Below, piece after piece: positions 54,847 to 64,000 of a stretch of DNA of 64,000 nucleotides; positions within the stretch are counted from its first letter, which is position 1, and each line of letters starts with the position of its first letter. The DNA is taken from positions 36,599,501 through 36,663,500 of the forward strand of contig NC_071667.1 of NCBI RefSeq assembly GCF_028554725.1. Direction: 5' to 3'. The notes beneath the pieces were generated by a model. The model was not told the origin of the DNA, ran no database searches, and saw nothing but the letters and a program-made list of their open reading frames with translations. This stretch comes from Zeugodacus cucurbitae. Lineage: Eukaryota; Arthropoda; Insecta; Diptera; Tephritidae. The translations under genes were made by a program, and so were the position numbers.

Positions 54847-57494
54847 GTATACTAAATATTTGTATATGGAATGCCAACGGTGTAAACCAACACAAACTGG
54901 AGTTAATACGATTTCTGACTGAAAAAAACATAGATGTTATGCTGATATCAGAAACTCATTTAACAAATAAAAACAATTTCTTTATAGCGGGATATAGACT
55001 TCATGTTACAAATCATCCAGATGGAAAGGCGCATGGTGGAACAGCAGTATTGGTTAGAAATCGGCTAAACCACCATGCTTTAGAACCACATGCTACAGCG
55101 CAGCTACAAGCTACAACAATATCATTGAAAAATCGAGGCTCTGACCTCAATCTGACGGCTATATACTGTCCACCTCGTTTTACAGACTGCGAATTTAAAG
55201 ATTTTTTTGGAACGCTAGGTCCAAGATTTCTAGCTGGTGGTGATTATAATGCAAAACACATGTACTGGGGTTCACGTCTTATTAATCCGAAAGGACGACA
55301 GCTGTACTACACTATTATAAATAAGCACAATAACCTTGATATAATATCTCCTGGTAAGCCGACATACTGGCCCAGTGATAGAAACAAAATACCAGACTTA
55401 ATAGATTTTGCTGTAGTCAAAAATATAGATAGATCGCTAATAACAGCAGATACATGTACAGACTTATCTTCAGATCATTCTCCTGTACTAATAAAGTTAT
55501 TCGAACAGCCCATGATAGTTGAGCCAAAAGTATCTCTAACATCTTTTAAAACTAACTGGTTGAAATATAGAAAATATATCAGTAGCCACATTAATATCGA
55601 TTTAAAAATAAGTACAGGAAGAGACATTGATGAAAGCGTAATGGAATTCAATGATGTAATAACAAATGCAGCTGTCTTGGCAACACCTAAAAGAAAAGTT
55701 AAGTTTTTTAGAAACATGACTAATAATGAAATAGAAAAGCTTGTAAATGAGAAAAGGCAAGCGAGACGTGAATGGCAGTTAAGTCGTTCCCCTTCTACTC
55801 TGCGTCAACTGAAATCGGCTGCACGTAAGTTAAAAAAAGCACTTAAACGCGATGAAGAATACAATACTGAAAATTATATAAAGCACCTGTGTCCAAATTC
55901 TAGCAAGAAAAACTCCCTTTGGAAAGCCCAAAAGTATTTTAAGCCTCCAGTAGATTCCAAGATGCCTATAAGACAGTCGAATGGTAATTGGGCGCGCAGT
56001 AATGAGGAAAAGGCAAATTGCTTTGCAAATCACCTTGAAAAGGTTTTTCAACCCAATGTACCAAAAAACAACTTTAAGTTGCCAACTTTGCCCAATATTG
56101 CAAACGAGTCAAGCGTGTCTATTAGGACGTCTACTTATGAAATTATCAAGATCCTAAAAGAGCTAAATCCGAAAAAGTCTTCAGGACACGATAATATTAC
56201 TCCAAAAATGTTAATTGAGTTGCCAAATATTGCTATATCAGTGCTCTCTTTGCTCTTTAATGCAATTCTTGGTTTCGGGTACTATCCAATTTCGTGGAAA
56301 AAGTCGCAGATCATCATGATAGATAAACCTGGAAAAGACTTAACACAACCATCTTCCTACAGACCAATAAGTCTCTTACCATGTCTTTCCAAAATAGTCG
56401 AAAAAGTTTTACTATCAAAAATGTCTCCTTTCCTCCACGAAAATAATATAATACCAACCCATCAATTCGGGTTTCGTGCTAAACATGGCACAGTAGAGCA
56501 AGTGAATAGAATTACAAACGAAATCAGGAAAGCATTCGAGCACAGAGAGTACTGTTCAGCTATTTTTCTCGATGTAGCTCAGGCGTTCGATAAGGTCTGG
56601 CATGAAGGCCTTTTATGGAAAATCAAAAACGTTTTACCTTACGAATTGCATAAAACATTGGAGTCATATTTAAGAAATAGGAAATTTACGGTTAAAGTAG
56701 CAGATTTTATATCAGAAGAACGAGCAATAAGGGCCGGTGTACCTCAGGGCAGTGTATTAGGCCCCACTCTGTACATAATATATACAGCAGACCTTCCAAT
56801 AGCTAACAACGTATTGACATCCACTTTTGCGGATGACACAGCCATAGTAAGCCGAAACAAATGCCCTATTAGAGCATCAAGAGTATTAGAGGAGCACTTA
56901 ACTTGTGTCGAAGAATGGCTAGCCAACTGGCGTATAAAAATTAATGAGCAAAAATGCAAGCATGTTACATTTTCTCTAAGGCCAGAAACATGTCGGACAA
57001 TTAAAATAAACAATGTGCGAGTACCCCAAGCGAATGAAGTAACTTATCTTGGGATTCACCTGGATCGAAGGCTTACGTGGCGGAAACATATAGCGAGTAG
57101 AGTAACTTGCATGAAGTTAAGAGCAGCAAATTTAAATTGGCTTCTAAACAAAAATTCTAAACTTAGCCTAGACAACAAAGTCCTGTTATACAATGCAATC
57201 ATAAAACCGATTTGGATGTATGGTATTCAACTGTGGGGTACGACCTGTGCAACCAACATTGATATAATTCAGAGATTCCAATCTAAAATGCTTAGAACAA
57301 TAACGGGTTCACCATGGTACATGCGTAATGAAAATGTCCATAAGGATCTTGATATTCCTATGGTAAAGAAGGAAATAGAGGACAGCAGAAAGAAATATAT
57401 TTCTAAACTTCGTGAACATCCAAACCCATTGGCAAACGCCTTGGTACATTCCAATCAAACTCGTTTAAAAAGAAGAGATCTACCTGCCTACTAA
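54843..57494 (+). CDS. Jockey ORF2 endonuclease/reverse transcriptase
   Basis: 883 codons from ATG at 54843, which overlaps the ORF1 stop as ATGA, a layout that suggests termination-reinitiation. APE endonuclease, residues 1-225: WNAN (9-12), SETH (36-39), GGDYNAKH (132-139) and SDHSP (210-214). RT: SSYRPISLLPCLSKIVEK, HQFGFRAKHGTVEQVNR, FLDVAQAFDKVW (near 577), AGVPQGSVLGP (near 632) and TFADDTAIVS (catalytic FADD near 662). C-terminal domain: YLGIHLDRRLTWRKHI and KPIWMYGIQLWGTTC, ending RLKRRDLPAY. All motifs of an active target-primed reverse transcriptase are present, and no stop or frameshift is seen. Confidence 0.92.
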   Translation: MSILNICIWNANGVNQHKLELIRFLTEKNIDVMLISETHLTNKNNFFIAGYRLHVTNHPDGKAHGGTAVLVRNRLNHHALEPHATAQLQATTISLKNRGSDLNLTAIYCPPRFTDCEFKDFFGTLGPRFLAGGDYNAKHMYWGSRLINPKGRQLYYTIINKHNNLDIISPGKPTYWPSDRNKIPDLIDFAVVKNIDRSLITADTCTDLSSDHSPVLIKLFEQPMIVEPKVSLTSFKTNWLKYRKYISSHINIDLKISTGRDIDESVMEFNDVITNAAVLATPKRKVKFFRNMTNNEIEKLVNEKRQARREWQLSRSPSTLRQLKSAARKLKKALKRDEEYNTENYIKHLCPNSSKKNSLWKAQKYFKPPVDSKMPIRQSNGNWARSNEEKANCFANHLEKVFQPNVPKNNFKLPTLPNIANESSVSIRTSTYEIIKILKELNPKKSSGHDNITPKMLIELPNIAISVLSLLFNAILGFGYYPISWKKSQIIMIDKPGKDLTQPSSYRPISLLPCLSKIVEKVLLSKMSPFLHENNIIPTHQFGFRAKHGTVEQVNRITNEIRKAFEHREYCSAIFLDVAQAFDKVWHEGLLWKIKNVLPYELHKTLESYLRNRKFTVKVADFISEERAIRAGVPQGSVLGPTLYIIYTADLPIANNVLTSTFADDTAIVSRNKCPIRASRVLEEHLTCVEEWLANWRIKINEQKCKHVTFSLRPETCRTIKINNVRVPQANEVTYLGIHLDRRLTWRKHIASRVTCMKLRAANLNWLLNKNSKLSLDNKVLLYNAIIKPIWMYGIQLWGTTCATNIDIIQRFQSKMLRTITGSPWYMRNENVHKDLDIPMVKKEIEDSRKKYISKLREHPNPLANALVHSNQTRLKRRDLPAY

Positions 57495-57637
57495 AGAGCA
57501 ACGTTCTGCCAAAAAGCTCAAACACATTCTTGAGCTTACTTAGTTGTAAATAGATTTAAGATTTTAATACTTATTGTTAGGCTTTAAACAAAGCAGATTC
57601 AATAAATAAAGAAATATTGAAAAAAAAAAAAAAAATC

Positions 57638-58200
57638 TGAGTGCAGCTTCCATCTTCAATTTTTTATGTGAAATTTGGTGTTTCTGACGTTTTTTGTTAT
57701 TAAGTTAACCCACTTCTAGTAGTTTTCAACCTAACCTTTGTATGGGAGGTGGGCGTGGTTATTATCCGATTTCATTTTTGGACTGTATTAAGAAGTGGCT
57801 AAAGAAAACGTCTGCAGAAAGTTTGGTTTAAATAGCTCTATTGGTTTGCGAGATATGAACAAAAAACCTATTTGGGGGCGGGGCCACGCCCACTTCCCAA
57901 AAAAAATTATTACATAATAGTGCGATCCTTTGTACCAGATTTTATTTCCATAGCTTTATTTATGGCTTAGTTATGACACTTTATGTGTTTTCGGTTTTCG
58001 AAATTTTGTGGGCGTGGTAGTGGTCCGATTACGCTCATTTTCGAACTTAACCTTCTTATGGTGACAAGAAATACGTCTTCCAAGTTTCATTAAGATATCT
58101 CAATTTTTACTCAAGTTACAGCTTGCACGGACGGACGGACAGACAGACATCCGGATTTAAACTTTTCTCGTCACCTCTCGTAGCAACTTTGTTGCTACAT
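57638..58200 (+). repeat. Noncoding repeat copy C, right part
   Basis: It continues the family after the Jockey insertion, with GAGTGCAGCTTCC, GGGCGTGGTTATTATCCGA, CGGGGCCACGCCCAC and GACGGACGGACAGACAG at about 58130. It ends near a GTAGCAACTTTGTTGCTAC hairpin (58182-58200). Confidence 0.75.
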
Positions 58201-58850
58201 CTATACTAATTATATAAAATCGCTTATATGAAAAATGTTTGTAACGGCTAATCTCCTAAAGTTCTGAAGCGATTTTTATAATTTTTTTTTTAAATTAAGC
58301 ATTTGCTCTAGGCTCGCGAGTGGCATACTTATTTTTTTAATTTTCCGAAATCAAATCCTTTTTCTTTCGGGTTGAAGTTTTTGAAAAATCAAAAATATTG
58401 CAAGCATAAGGTTTTTCGTTCACCAAACGCAGTCTACAGCAAAGCGCGCTTTGTGTGTGTGCTCTTTATCGTTTGCGGCACGCACTCTCTCTCTCTTCCA
58501 TCTCTGCACATCTTTTCCAGCATAACTTAATGAAGTAAAGTACATACATATGTATGCACTCTCTCTCTTCCATCTCTCGCATCTTTTACTACATAACATA
58601 TTGAAGTAAAGTACAAAGCAAAAAAGTTTGCATATATAAATGATCGCAGAACAAGTGAAATAACGCTAAACAGCACAATCAAATGCTCACATAAATTGCC
58701 GTATCTATGCATGTATGTACATATGTAAATACGGTGTCAACTATATTTACTTTGTTTTACAGTTACTTATTTTGCAGCAACGCACCGTTGCTTGAATTGC
58801 TTTTCTTATTGTCTTTGTACTTTTTTCTAACAAAACACATCTATCTTCTT
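58201..58850. other. Noncoding, with a two-unit direct repeat at 58482-58618
   Basis: GCACTCTCTCTC...TCTTCCATCTCT...GAAGTAAAGTAC occurs at 58482-58545 and again at 58556-58616 with small differences. I see no gene. Confidence 0.6.
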
Positions 58851-59480
58851 CTTCTATATAAATAAAAATGGATCTTCGAAATGTATGTACGCCCATAACT
58901 TTCGAACGATTGCACCAAATCCGATGATTTTTGGTTTTATGAATTCTTTATTGTTAGGACAAGGTTTGTATGTTGGAAAATTATAAAAAATTAAACAGTG
59001 AAGTATTAAAAAACGCATTCAAGAAAAATTAATTAAAAATGAATCGCAAAATGTGTTGCTAAGCGCATATCTCGAGAACAGCTGAACCGATTTCGCTAAT
59101 TCTTTTTTTGCAATATTCCTTGAAGTATAAGGTCCTGAAAAAGTCTAAAATCCACACTTTTTTAAATTCTCATACAAACAATTTCTAATCTATAGATATA
59201 AAAATGAATTGCTGTTCGTTAGTCTCACAAAAAGTCGAGAACGGCCAAACCGATCTGGCTAATTGAAGTCTTGAAATATTCGAGGAAGGGCAGGAAAGGT
59301 TCAGAAATTAAGTAAATATGGAAAAATTGCGAGGAAGATAATAAAAAGAGCATTTTATTTGAATTGACAACAAAAATATGAAAAAAGAAAACAAATAATT
59401 ATAACATTTTGAAGGTTGTCATTGTTGCTTTGTTGAAATATTTTTGTCAGTGTTTAACTGTATAAGGTTGTGTCGCTAGC
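58850..59480 (+). mobile_element. Two Helitron-like 5' end remnants
   Basis: TCTATATAAATAAAAATGGA at about 58853 and TCTATAGATATAAAAATGAA at about 59190 open two related stretches. The second continues TTGCTGTTCGTTAGTCTCAC and GAGAACGGCCAAACCGAT. Established knowledge, from memory: this type of sequence is common at insect Helitron 5' ends, which begin with TC. No CTAG-type 3' end was identified. Confidence 0.45.
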
Positions 59481-59499
59481 CCTAAACAATTTGTAACAA

Positions 59500-59645
59500 A
59501 TAAGAAAAGGCTAAGTGCAACCGAACATTATTTTTTTTAAGAAAACACACAATTTGACCCATATATTCGGCATAAAGTCCAATATAAAATCATCATATAA
59601 AGTATATGAGGGCTGATGTAATTCCTGAACCAATTTCTCTCATTT
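59500..59645 (+). repeat. Degraded start of the noncoding repeat, copy D
   Basis: AAAAGGCTAAGTGCAACCGAACATT, with half of the hairpin lost, followed by TTTGACCCATATATTCGGCA and TGATGTAATTCCTGAACC, as at 52455-52535 of copy C. Confidence 0.65.
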
Positions 59646-59657
59646 TCACCACTAATG

Positions 59658-60130
59658 TTAACGGGGCAACTTGGCAACTGTTAGTAGGCAAACCGACGTC
59701 ACATTCGGCCTTGAAATTATTCCTAAATTGCAAATCGAAGAAACACCAGTCTGCAAAATCGTCAAAAGTAGCGCTATAGCGAAGATTTTCCAGATATTCA
59801 TGAAGTCGCTGGAGGCACTGCGAAAGACTTCAAAAGATTTACGCGACAACCAAAACTTTTTTGGTGGAGCCATGATTCTGTTGGCAGGTGATTTACGCCA
59901 GACTCTTCCAATTATTCCTGGATAATCGCATGATTAAAATCATCTACTTTATGGCGACACATAAAGATTCGCCAATAAACAACTAAAATACCACTAATTT
60001 TGCAACAATATCAAATTGCGATTGTAGAAGCAGTTGGAAATGGTAGAGTCCCAGTTGACACCTCAATGGATTAATAACATTTCCAACATATTTCTTGACA
60101 TGAAACCACAATATGATAACCATAAATGAT
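59658..60130 (+). pseudogene. Helitron helicase fragment
   Basis: The open stretch 59671-59925 reads SLEALRKTSKDLRDNQNFFG and GGAMILLAGDLRQTLPIIPG, the helicase region with the GDxRQ motif that follows Walker B in Pif1-like Helitron helicases. A stop follows at 59923. Further helicase-like residues (LKSSTLWRHIK, VGNGRVPVDTSMD) continue to about 60090 in broken frames. The Walker A and Rep domains are absent. A 5'-end-like Helitron sequence lies just upstream (59190-59480), so the pieces may stem from one element. Confidence 0.68.
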
Positions 60131-60196
60131 TGCTTGAATGACCTACAGTGGCTCACAGCTTATTTCGTGTAAGCAACATTTTTGATAATATATATA

Positions 60197-63100
60197 TATT
60201 AGAGGTGTTCTACGTTATATGGAGATTTTTGAAATAGTGTTTTAAGTTAACAGAATGGGCTAATTTCTTTCCTTTTTATGTAAAAATGTTTAAAAAAAAA
60301 ATTTGGGGACAATCGGATGATGGGAAGACGGCGCGGAAACGTTTTTAAATTAAAAATTGCCTTCCTATAGGAAAAAACAAGTTTTATGTATTCAAGAATC
60401 AATTTTTCTTTTAGTGTATTTATTAAATGAATATGTATGCTTTAATATGTCTCAACTAGCACGATATAAAGAATAATTTTAATAATATTTTGTTCTTATT
60501 TCGAGTGAAAAAACGGTAAATAATATTTTTTTATCGTACCATCGTCGTAACTGTCGATTGCTTTATTTTTGCAACATGAACCAGCAATATTTGCAAAAAT
60601 AAAAAACGTACGACTGCAGACTTTGGTAACGGTATTTTTGGGCAGCGAAATAAAACGGTAAATGGACTGTGTTCTTTTTAATACGCTTTTATTAGCTTCA
60701 CTTGTTTCAATAATTGTCACTCTCGTTTGTTTGGCATTTGAAATCAGATGTGTTAATTTGTGCGAAATTGTGATTATTTAATCAAAAACAGAAATGAGTG
60801 AATTACCAGCAACTGCGAGTACATTACATATACAAACACGACAACGTTCTGAACAAGTTGTGAATATTGAACGAATTGGAAGAATTTCTCATCAGATAAC
60901 AGGTGCTAAACTACCATCGAACAAACAAGTACTGCAATTACTATTTTACAACATTAGATTTGTGTATCGGCAATTGAGAGAAAGTGCAAAATTAACAATA
61001 AATGCTGTATTAATATTTTGGCAACAAGCTCGAATTCCGACAAAGGATGTAGCTAGGTGTGTCGATAAATTCGAATCTCTGTACAAATTATGGCAGAAGA
61101 TTCAAAAAACCGTACCAAATAAGAGATCTGATGCTCAGAAAAAAATTGTTGAAGACTTTTCTGCAGAATTGGATAATTTGTTTGACATTGCTCATAGAGA
61201 TGCCTTACAAAACATGCGTATTAGCGAAGACAAGGAATTTTTGATTCTACAAAGACAAAAAGGTCGGCCTGGTAGCATGGCCGGTGCTGACATGGTATTG
61301 TATCGGCGACAAGTTGAGTTGACAAATTGAGAAAGAAATGTCTAGGAAAAGGAAACATCAACAAATGTCGGAAGTGAATCGTAAGTTTATCAAATGAAAT
61401 TAATTTTATTTATAGTGGTAATGGTCAATTTTAAAATGATATTGTGTAGTCGAACTCAACGAACTCGACGATTTTGGTATGGACTATGAAGAAGATATTG
61501 GTGACAGTGAGCCTGAAGTAGCGGAAACCAATGTGAAAAAAAATACAAAACACACTGCTTCAACTTGTACTAACAGGGGAAGAAAACATTTTATCACACC
61601 GCGATTGCTTTCAGCACTTGATAGCGCCAAAGTAAGCGATGGAAAGGCGATGCACATTCTGATGACGACTGCAGAAGCATTGGGCCATTGCACTAGCGAC
61701 TTGGTAGTCAATCGTTCTACTCTCCATAGACTGAGGGAAGAGCATCGCAGAAAAGAATCACAGAGGATTCAAGAGAGTTTTATTGACAAAGTATACCATG
61801 ATTGAAAATATACGTATAGGTTATTTAAATACTAATAATATCCTATTCTAGCTAAGTGATACACAAGCAATGGTCGTCCACTGGGATGGTAAAGTATTGC
61901 CAGATCTAATTGGAAAAATAAAAGTTGAGCGAATTGCAGTGCTTGTTAGTTATAATGGCGAATCCAAATTTCTAGGCGCTCCAAAACTTATATCTGCCAC
62001 TGGTGAAGATATAGCTACAGCCGTTTTTGATACACTTAGTAAATGGAATATTTTAGATCGCGTAGAAGGCATGTCTTTTGACACCACGTCCACTAATACT
62101 GGTCCAATAAATGGAGCATGCGCTCAATTGCAACGCATGTTAGGAAGAAATTTGTTGACGTTACCATGCCGTCACCACATTCTAGAAATATACTTGCGTA
62201 GTGTATTCGACCTGCATATCAAAGTGACTCAAGCACCAGAAGTCTCAATTTTCGAGAGATTTGCCAAAGCCTGGCCAAATATTGACACTTCATCATTTAA
62301 GAGTGGGCTCGACTGTGAAGATATAAAATCTCATATAAGTGATGGCATCTGCAATGACATCAAACAATTTTGTCATTCACAATTACAAAAAACGTTTGTT
62401 CGTGCTGACCACGAAGAATTTTTACGTCTAGTACTTACATTTCTTGGTGACAATGGTGGTAAATTTAAAACTCCCGGAGTTACAAGTCATGCACGTTGGA
62501 TGTCAAAGGGAATATATTCCTTGAAAATATTTCTGTTTCGTGATCAATTTCACTTGAGTAAAGCTGAATTAAAAGGTTTAAGTCACATTTGCGTTTTTTT
62601 AGTGCGTTTATATATAAAAGCTTGGTACAAATGCTCCAATGCAATTACCTCTCCCCTGCAGGATTTAAGCTTTGTAAAAGAATGTATTAATTATGAAAAA
62701 GTGAACCCAAGTATTTCTTCGGAATTGCTGAGAAAAATGCAACAACACATGTGGTATTTGTCAGAGGAAAACGTCGCAATGGCTTTCTTTGATTTCAATG
62801 TTTCAGTAGATGTTAAGAAAAAATGGTAAAAAATTTAAAATCAGAAGAGCCAACTTATAAACTACAAAACAATCGCAAAATAAAAAAATTAAGTGACTTA
62901 GGCAATTCGGATTTAAGCGAATTTGTATCCAAAAGAACTTTAACATTTTTTACGAAGTACAAGTTGTCAACAAACTTTTTGTATTTGGATCCAGAGTCTT
63001 GGGAAACAAACGAGGAATTTCAAAATGGTCGCACAATATGCCACAAATTGCTTGTTACTAATGATACAGCGGGAAGAGGTATTAAATTTATAAAGGATTT

Positions 63101-63517
63101 CAATACTATTCTTACAAATAAAGAAGAAGAAAAACAGTTCCTCCTTCAAGTTGTTGAAGAATACAAAAAAAAATATAAGTCCTATAAAAAATCAGAATTA
63201 ATTTAAGTTTTAATATTTCTAGATGTATTAAATAAATTGATATGAACAAAAATATTTTCTTGAAGTAGTAGTTTTAAGTTAATATAATGAAAAAAATTGG
63301 AGAAAAATAATACACTAAAAGAAAAATTGATTCTTGAATACATAAAACTTGTTTTTTCCTATAGGAAGGCAATTTTTAATTTAAAAACGTTTCCGCGCCG
63401 TCTTCCCATCATCCGATTGTCCCCAAATTTTTTTTTAAACATTTTTACATAAAAAGGAAAAAAATAACCCATTCTGTAAACATAGAATACATTTTGAATT
63501 TTAAGGACAGGTCTAAT
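60197..63517 (+). mobile_element. DNA transposon with long inverted repeats, superfamily unassigned
   Basis: Terminal inverted repeats of about 220 bases: left about 60199-60421, right about 63308-63516. The inner 160 bases are nearly identical when inverted (CGTTTCCGCGCCGTCTTCCC on one side, GGGAAGACGGCGCGGAAACG on the other), and CAGAATGGG/CCCATTCTG lies at 60250/63467. The outermost parts are less alike (TTAGAGGTGT compared with TTAGACCTGT). Both ends abut TA repeats, so a TA or TATA target is possible. Between them lies a multi-part transposase-like gene. Confidence 0.8.
60794..63206 (+). pseudogene. Transposase-like gene of the long-TIR element, with introns and small lesions
   Basis: Parts in order: 60794-61330 (ATG; IGRISHQITGAKLPSNKQV, FWQQARIPTKDVARC, LFDIAHRDAL, QRQKGRPGSMAGAD); 61479-61800 (acidic, then RGRKHFITPRLLSALDSAKV); GT...AG intron about 61798-61853; 61854-62829 (VVHWDGKVLPDL, FLGAPKLISATGED, MSFDTTSTNTGPINGAC, LTLPCRHHILEIYLR); and 62823-63206 (LTFFTKYKLSTNFLYLD, NDTAGRGIKFI). 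Two stops follow 61328 and a one-base slip lies at an A-run at about 62823. The D in SFDTTSTNTG and the C-x2-H in CRHHILE recall the DNxxNM and CxxH motifs of hAT-like RNase H transposases, but the similarity is too slight to assign. I have seen similar unclassified proteins in aphids and cnidarians only from memory. Confidence 0.6.
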
Positions 63518-63523
63518 ATATAT

Positions 63524-64000
63524 ATATATATTTGGCGTAGGAACCGCTTTAAGCGATTATAGCCGAATCCACCAGAGCGCGCCACTCATTCCTCCTTTTT
63601 GCTTTTTGGCGCCAACTGGAAACACCAAGTGAAGCCAGGTCACTTTGCACTTGGTCTTTCCACCGGAGTGGAGGTCGTCCTCTTCCGCGGCTTCCTCCAG
63701 CGGGTACTGCATCGAATACTTTCAGAGCTGGAGTGTTTTCTTCCATCCGTACAACATGACCTAGCCAGCGTAGCCGCTGTCTTTTTATTCGCTGAACTAT
63801 GTCAATGTCGTCGTAAAAATCGTACAGCTCATCGTTCCATCGTCTGCGGTATTCGCCGTTGCCAATGTTTAGAGGACCATAAATCTTGCGCAAAACCTTT
63901 CTCTCGAAAACCCCAAGAGTCGTCTCATCGGATGTTGTCATCGTCCACGCTTCAGCGCCATACATCAGGACGGGAATAATGAGCGACTTATAGAGTTTGA
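63524..64000 (-). pseudogene. RTE-like LINE 3' part, copy 3, running off the window
   Basis: Nearly identical to 20262-20740 of RTE copy 1. A TA-repeat tail (63518-63531) leads to an open frame 63549-63965 with MYGAEAWTMTTSDETTLGV, RLRWLGHVVRMEENTPALK and GRGRPPLRW. The element continues beyond the right edge. Plus-strand ORFs at 63599 and 20333 are antisense shadows. Confidence 0.88.

Larger units (their letters stand above)
53117..57627 (+). mobile_element. Full-length Jockey LINE (element E), both ORFs intact
   Basis: The 5' end is at about 53117 (CGCATTGAGTGTGAGCTTTC), with a 233-base 5' UTR, ORF1 53350-54846, ORF2 54843-57494, a 3' UTR with AATAAATAAA (57601) and a poly(A) run. It is flanked by AAAAAAATCT (53107-53116; repeated at the end of the A-run, 57628-57637), and the host repeat continues with GAGTGCAGCTTCC. 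The 5' sequence matches the 5' end of element D, so it is probably complete. This is the only element in the window with no visible lesion. Confidence 0.9.

Noticed and set aside
1..64000. tRNA, rRNA or bacterial operon content
   Set aside because: I saw no cloverleaf-like tRNA, no rRNA core sequence and no operon spacing. The only tRNA-like matches are the LTR-element primer sites.

Overview
This window looks like eukaryotic, AT-rich, repeat-dense DNA from an insect, most plausibly a higher fly (a tephritid-like dipteran). That is inferred from its contents: Jockey-, RTE- and CR1-like LINEs, an errantivirus-like Ty3/gypsy element, a BEL/Pao element, hAT, Transib-like and Helitron remains, and an intron-containing TRMT61A pseudogene. 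I see no bacterial gene organisation and no intact ordinary host gene. Nearly everything is mobile DNA, much of it nested.

Layout. 0-9.5 kb: a Transib/RAG1-like transposase fragment, then a high-copy noncoding repeat split by a 5'-truncated CR1-like LINE, an RTE scrap, a Helitron helicase scrap, and two decayed Jockey-like LINEs. The second Jockey-like LINE is split by a 0.74-kb element with inverted ends. 9.5-14.8 kb: an errantivirus-like gypsy element (minus strand) whose pol lacks most of RNase H and all of integrase. 14.8-19.3 kb: a second CR1-like copy and a truncated Jockey copy. 20.2-23.6 kb: an RTE element with its RT core deleted but with an 8-bp target duplication, then a second copy of the noncoding repeat. 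23.8-24.4 kb: an env-tail/LTR remnant.

25.0-34.4 kb: a hAT element with a perfect 8-bp target duplication sits in the last exon of a decayed TRMT61A (tRNA m1A58 methyltransferase) copy. A 2.88-kb block holding part of both is present three times in tandem. 35.0-51.1 kb: one BEL/Pao insertion bounded by GGAAC duplications. A Jockey LINE lies in its leader, and an RTE element with an ATATTG duplication lies in ORF1 of that Jockey, giving a three-level nest.

51.2-64 kb: a decayed multi-exon Myb/SANT-like gene. Next comes a full-length Jockey LINE (53.1-57.6 kb) with both ORFs open, an ATGA ORF1/ORF2 overlap, a poly(A) tail and target duplications; it is the one element here that looks competent. 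It is followed by Helitron 5'-end and helicase remains, and a 3.3-kb DNA transposon with about 220-bp inverted repeats whose transposase family I cannot assign. The 3' part of another RTE copy runs off the window.

The genes do not form a pathway. The content is a record of successive insertions, and the order of many of them can be read directly from interruptions and target duplications.
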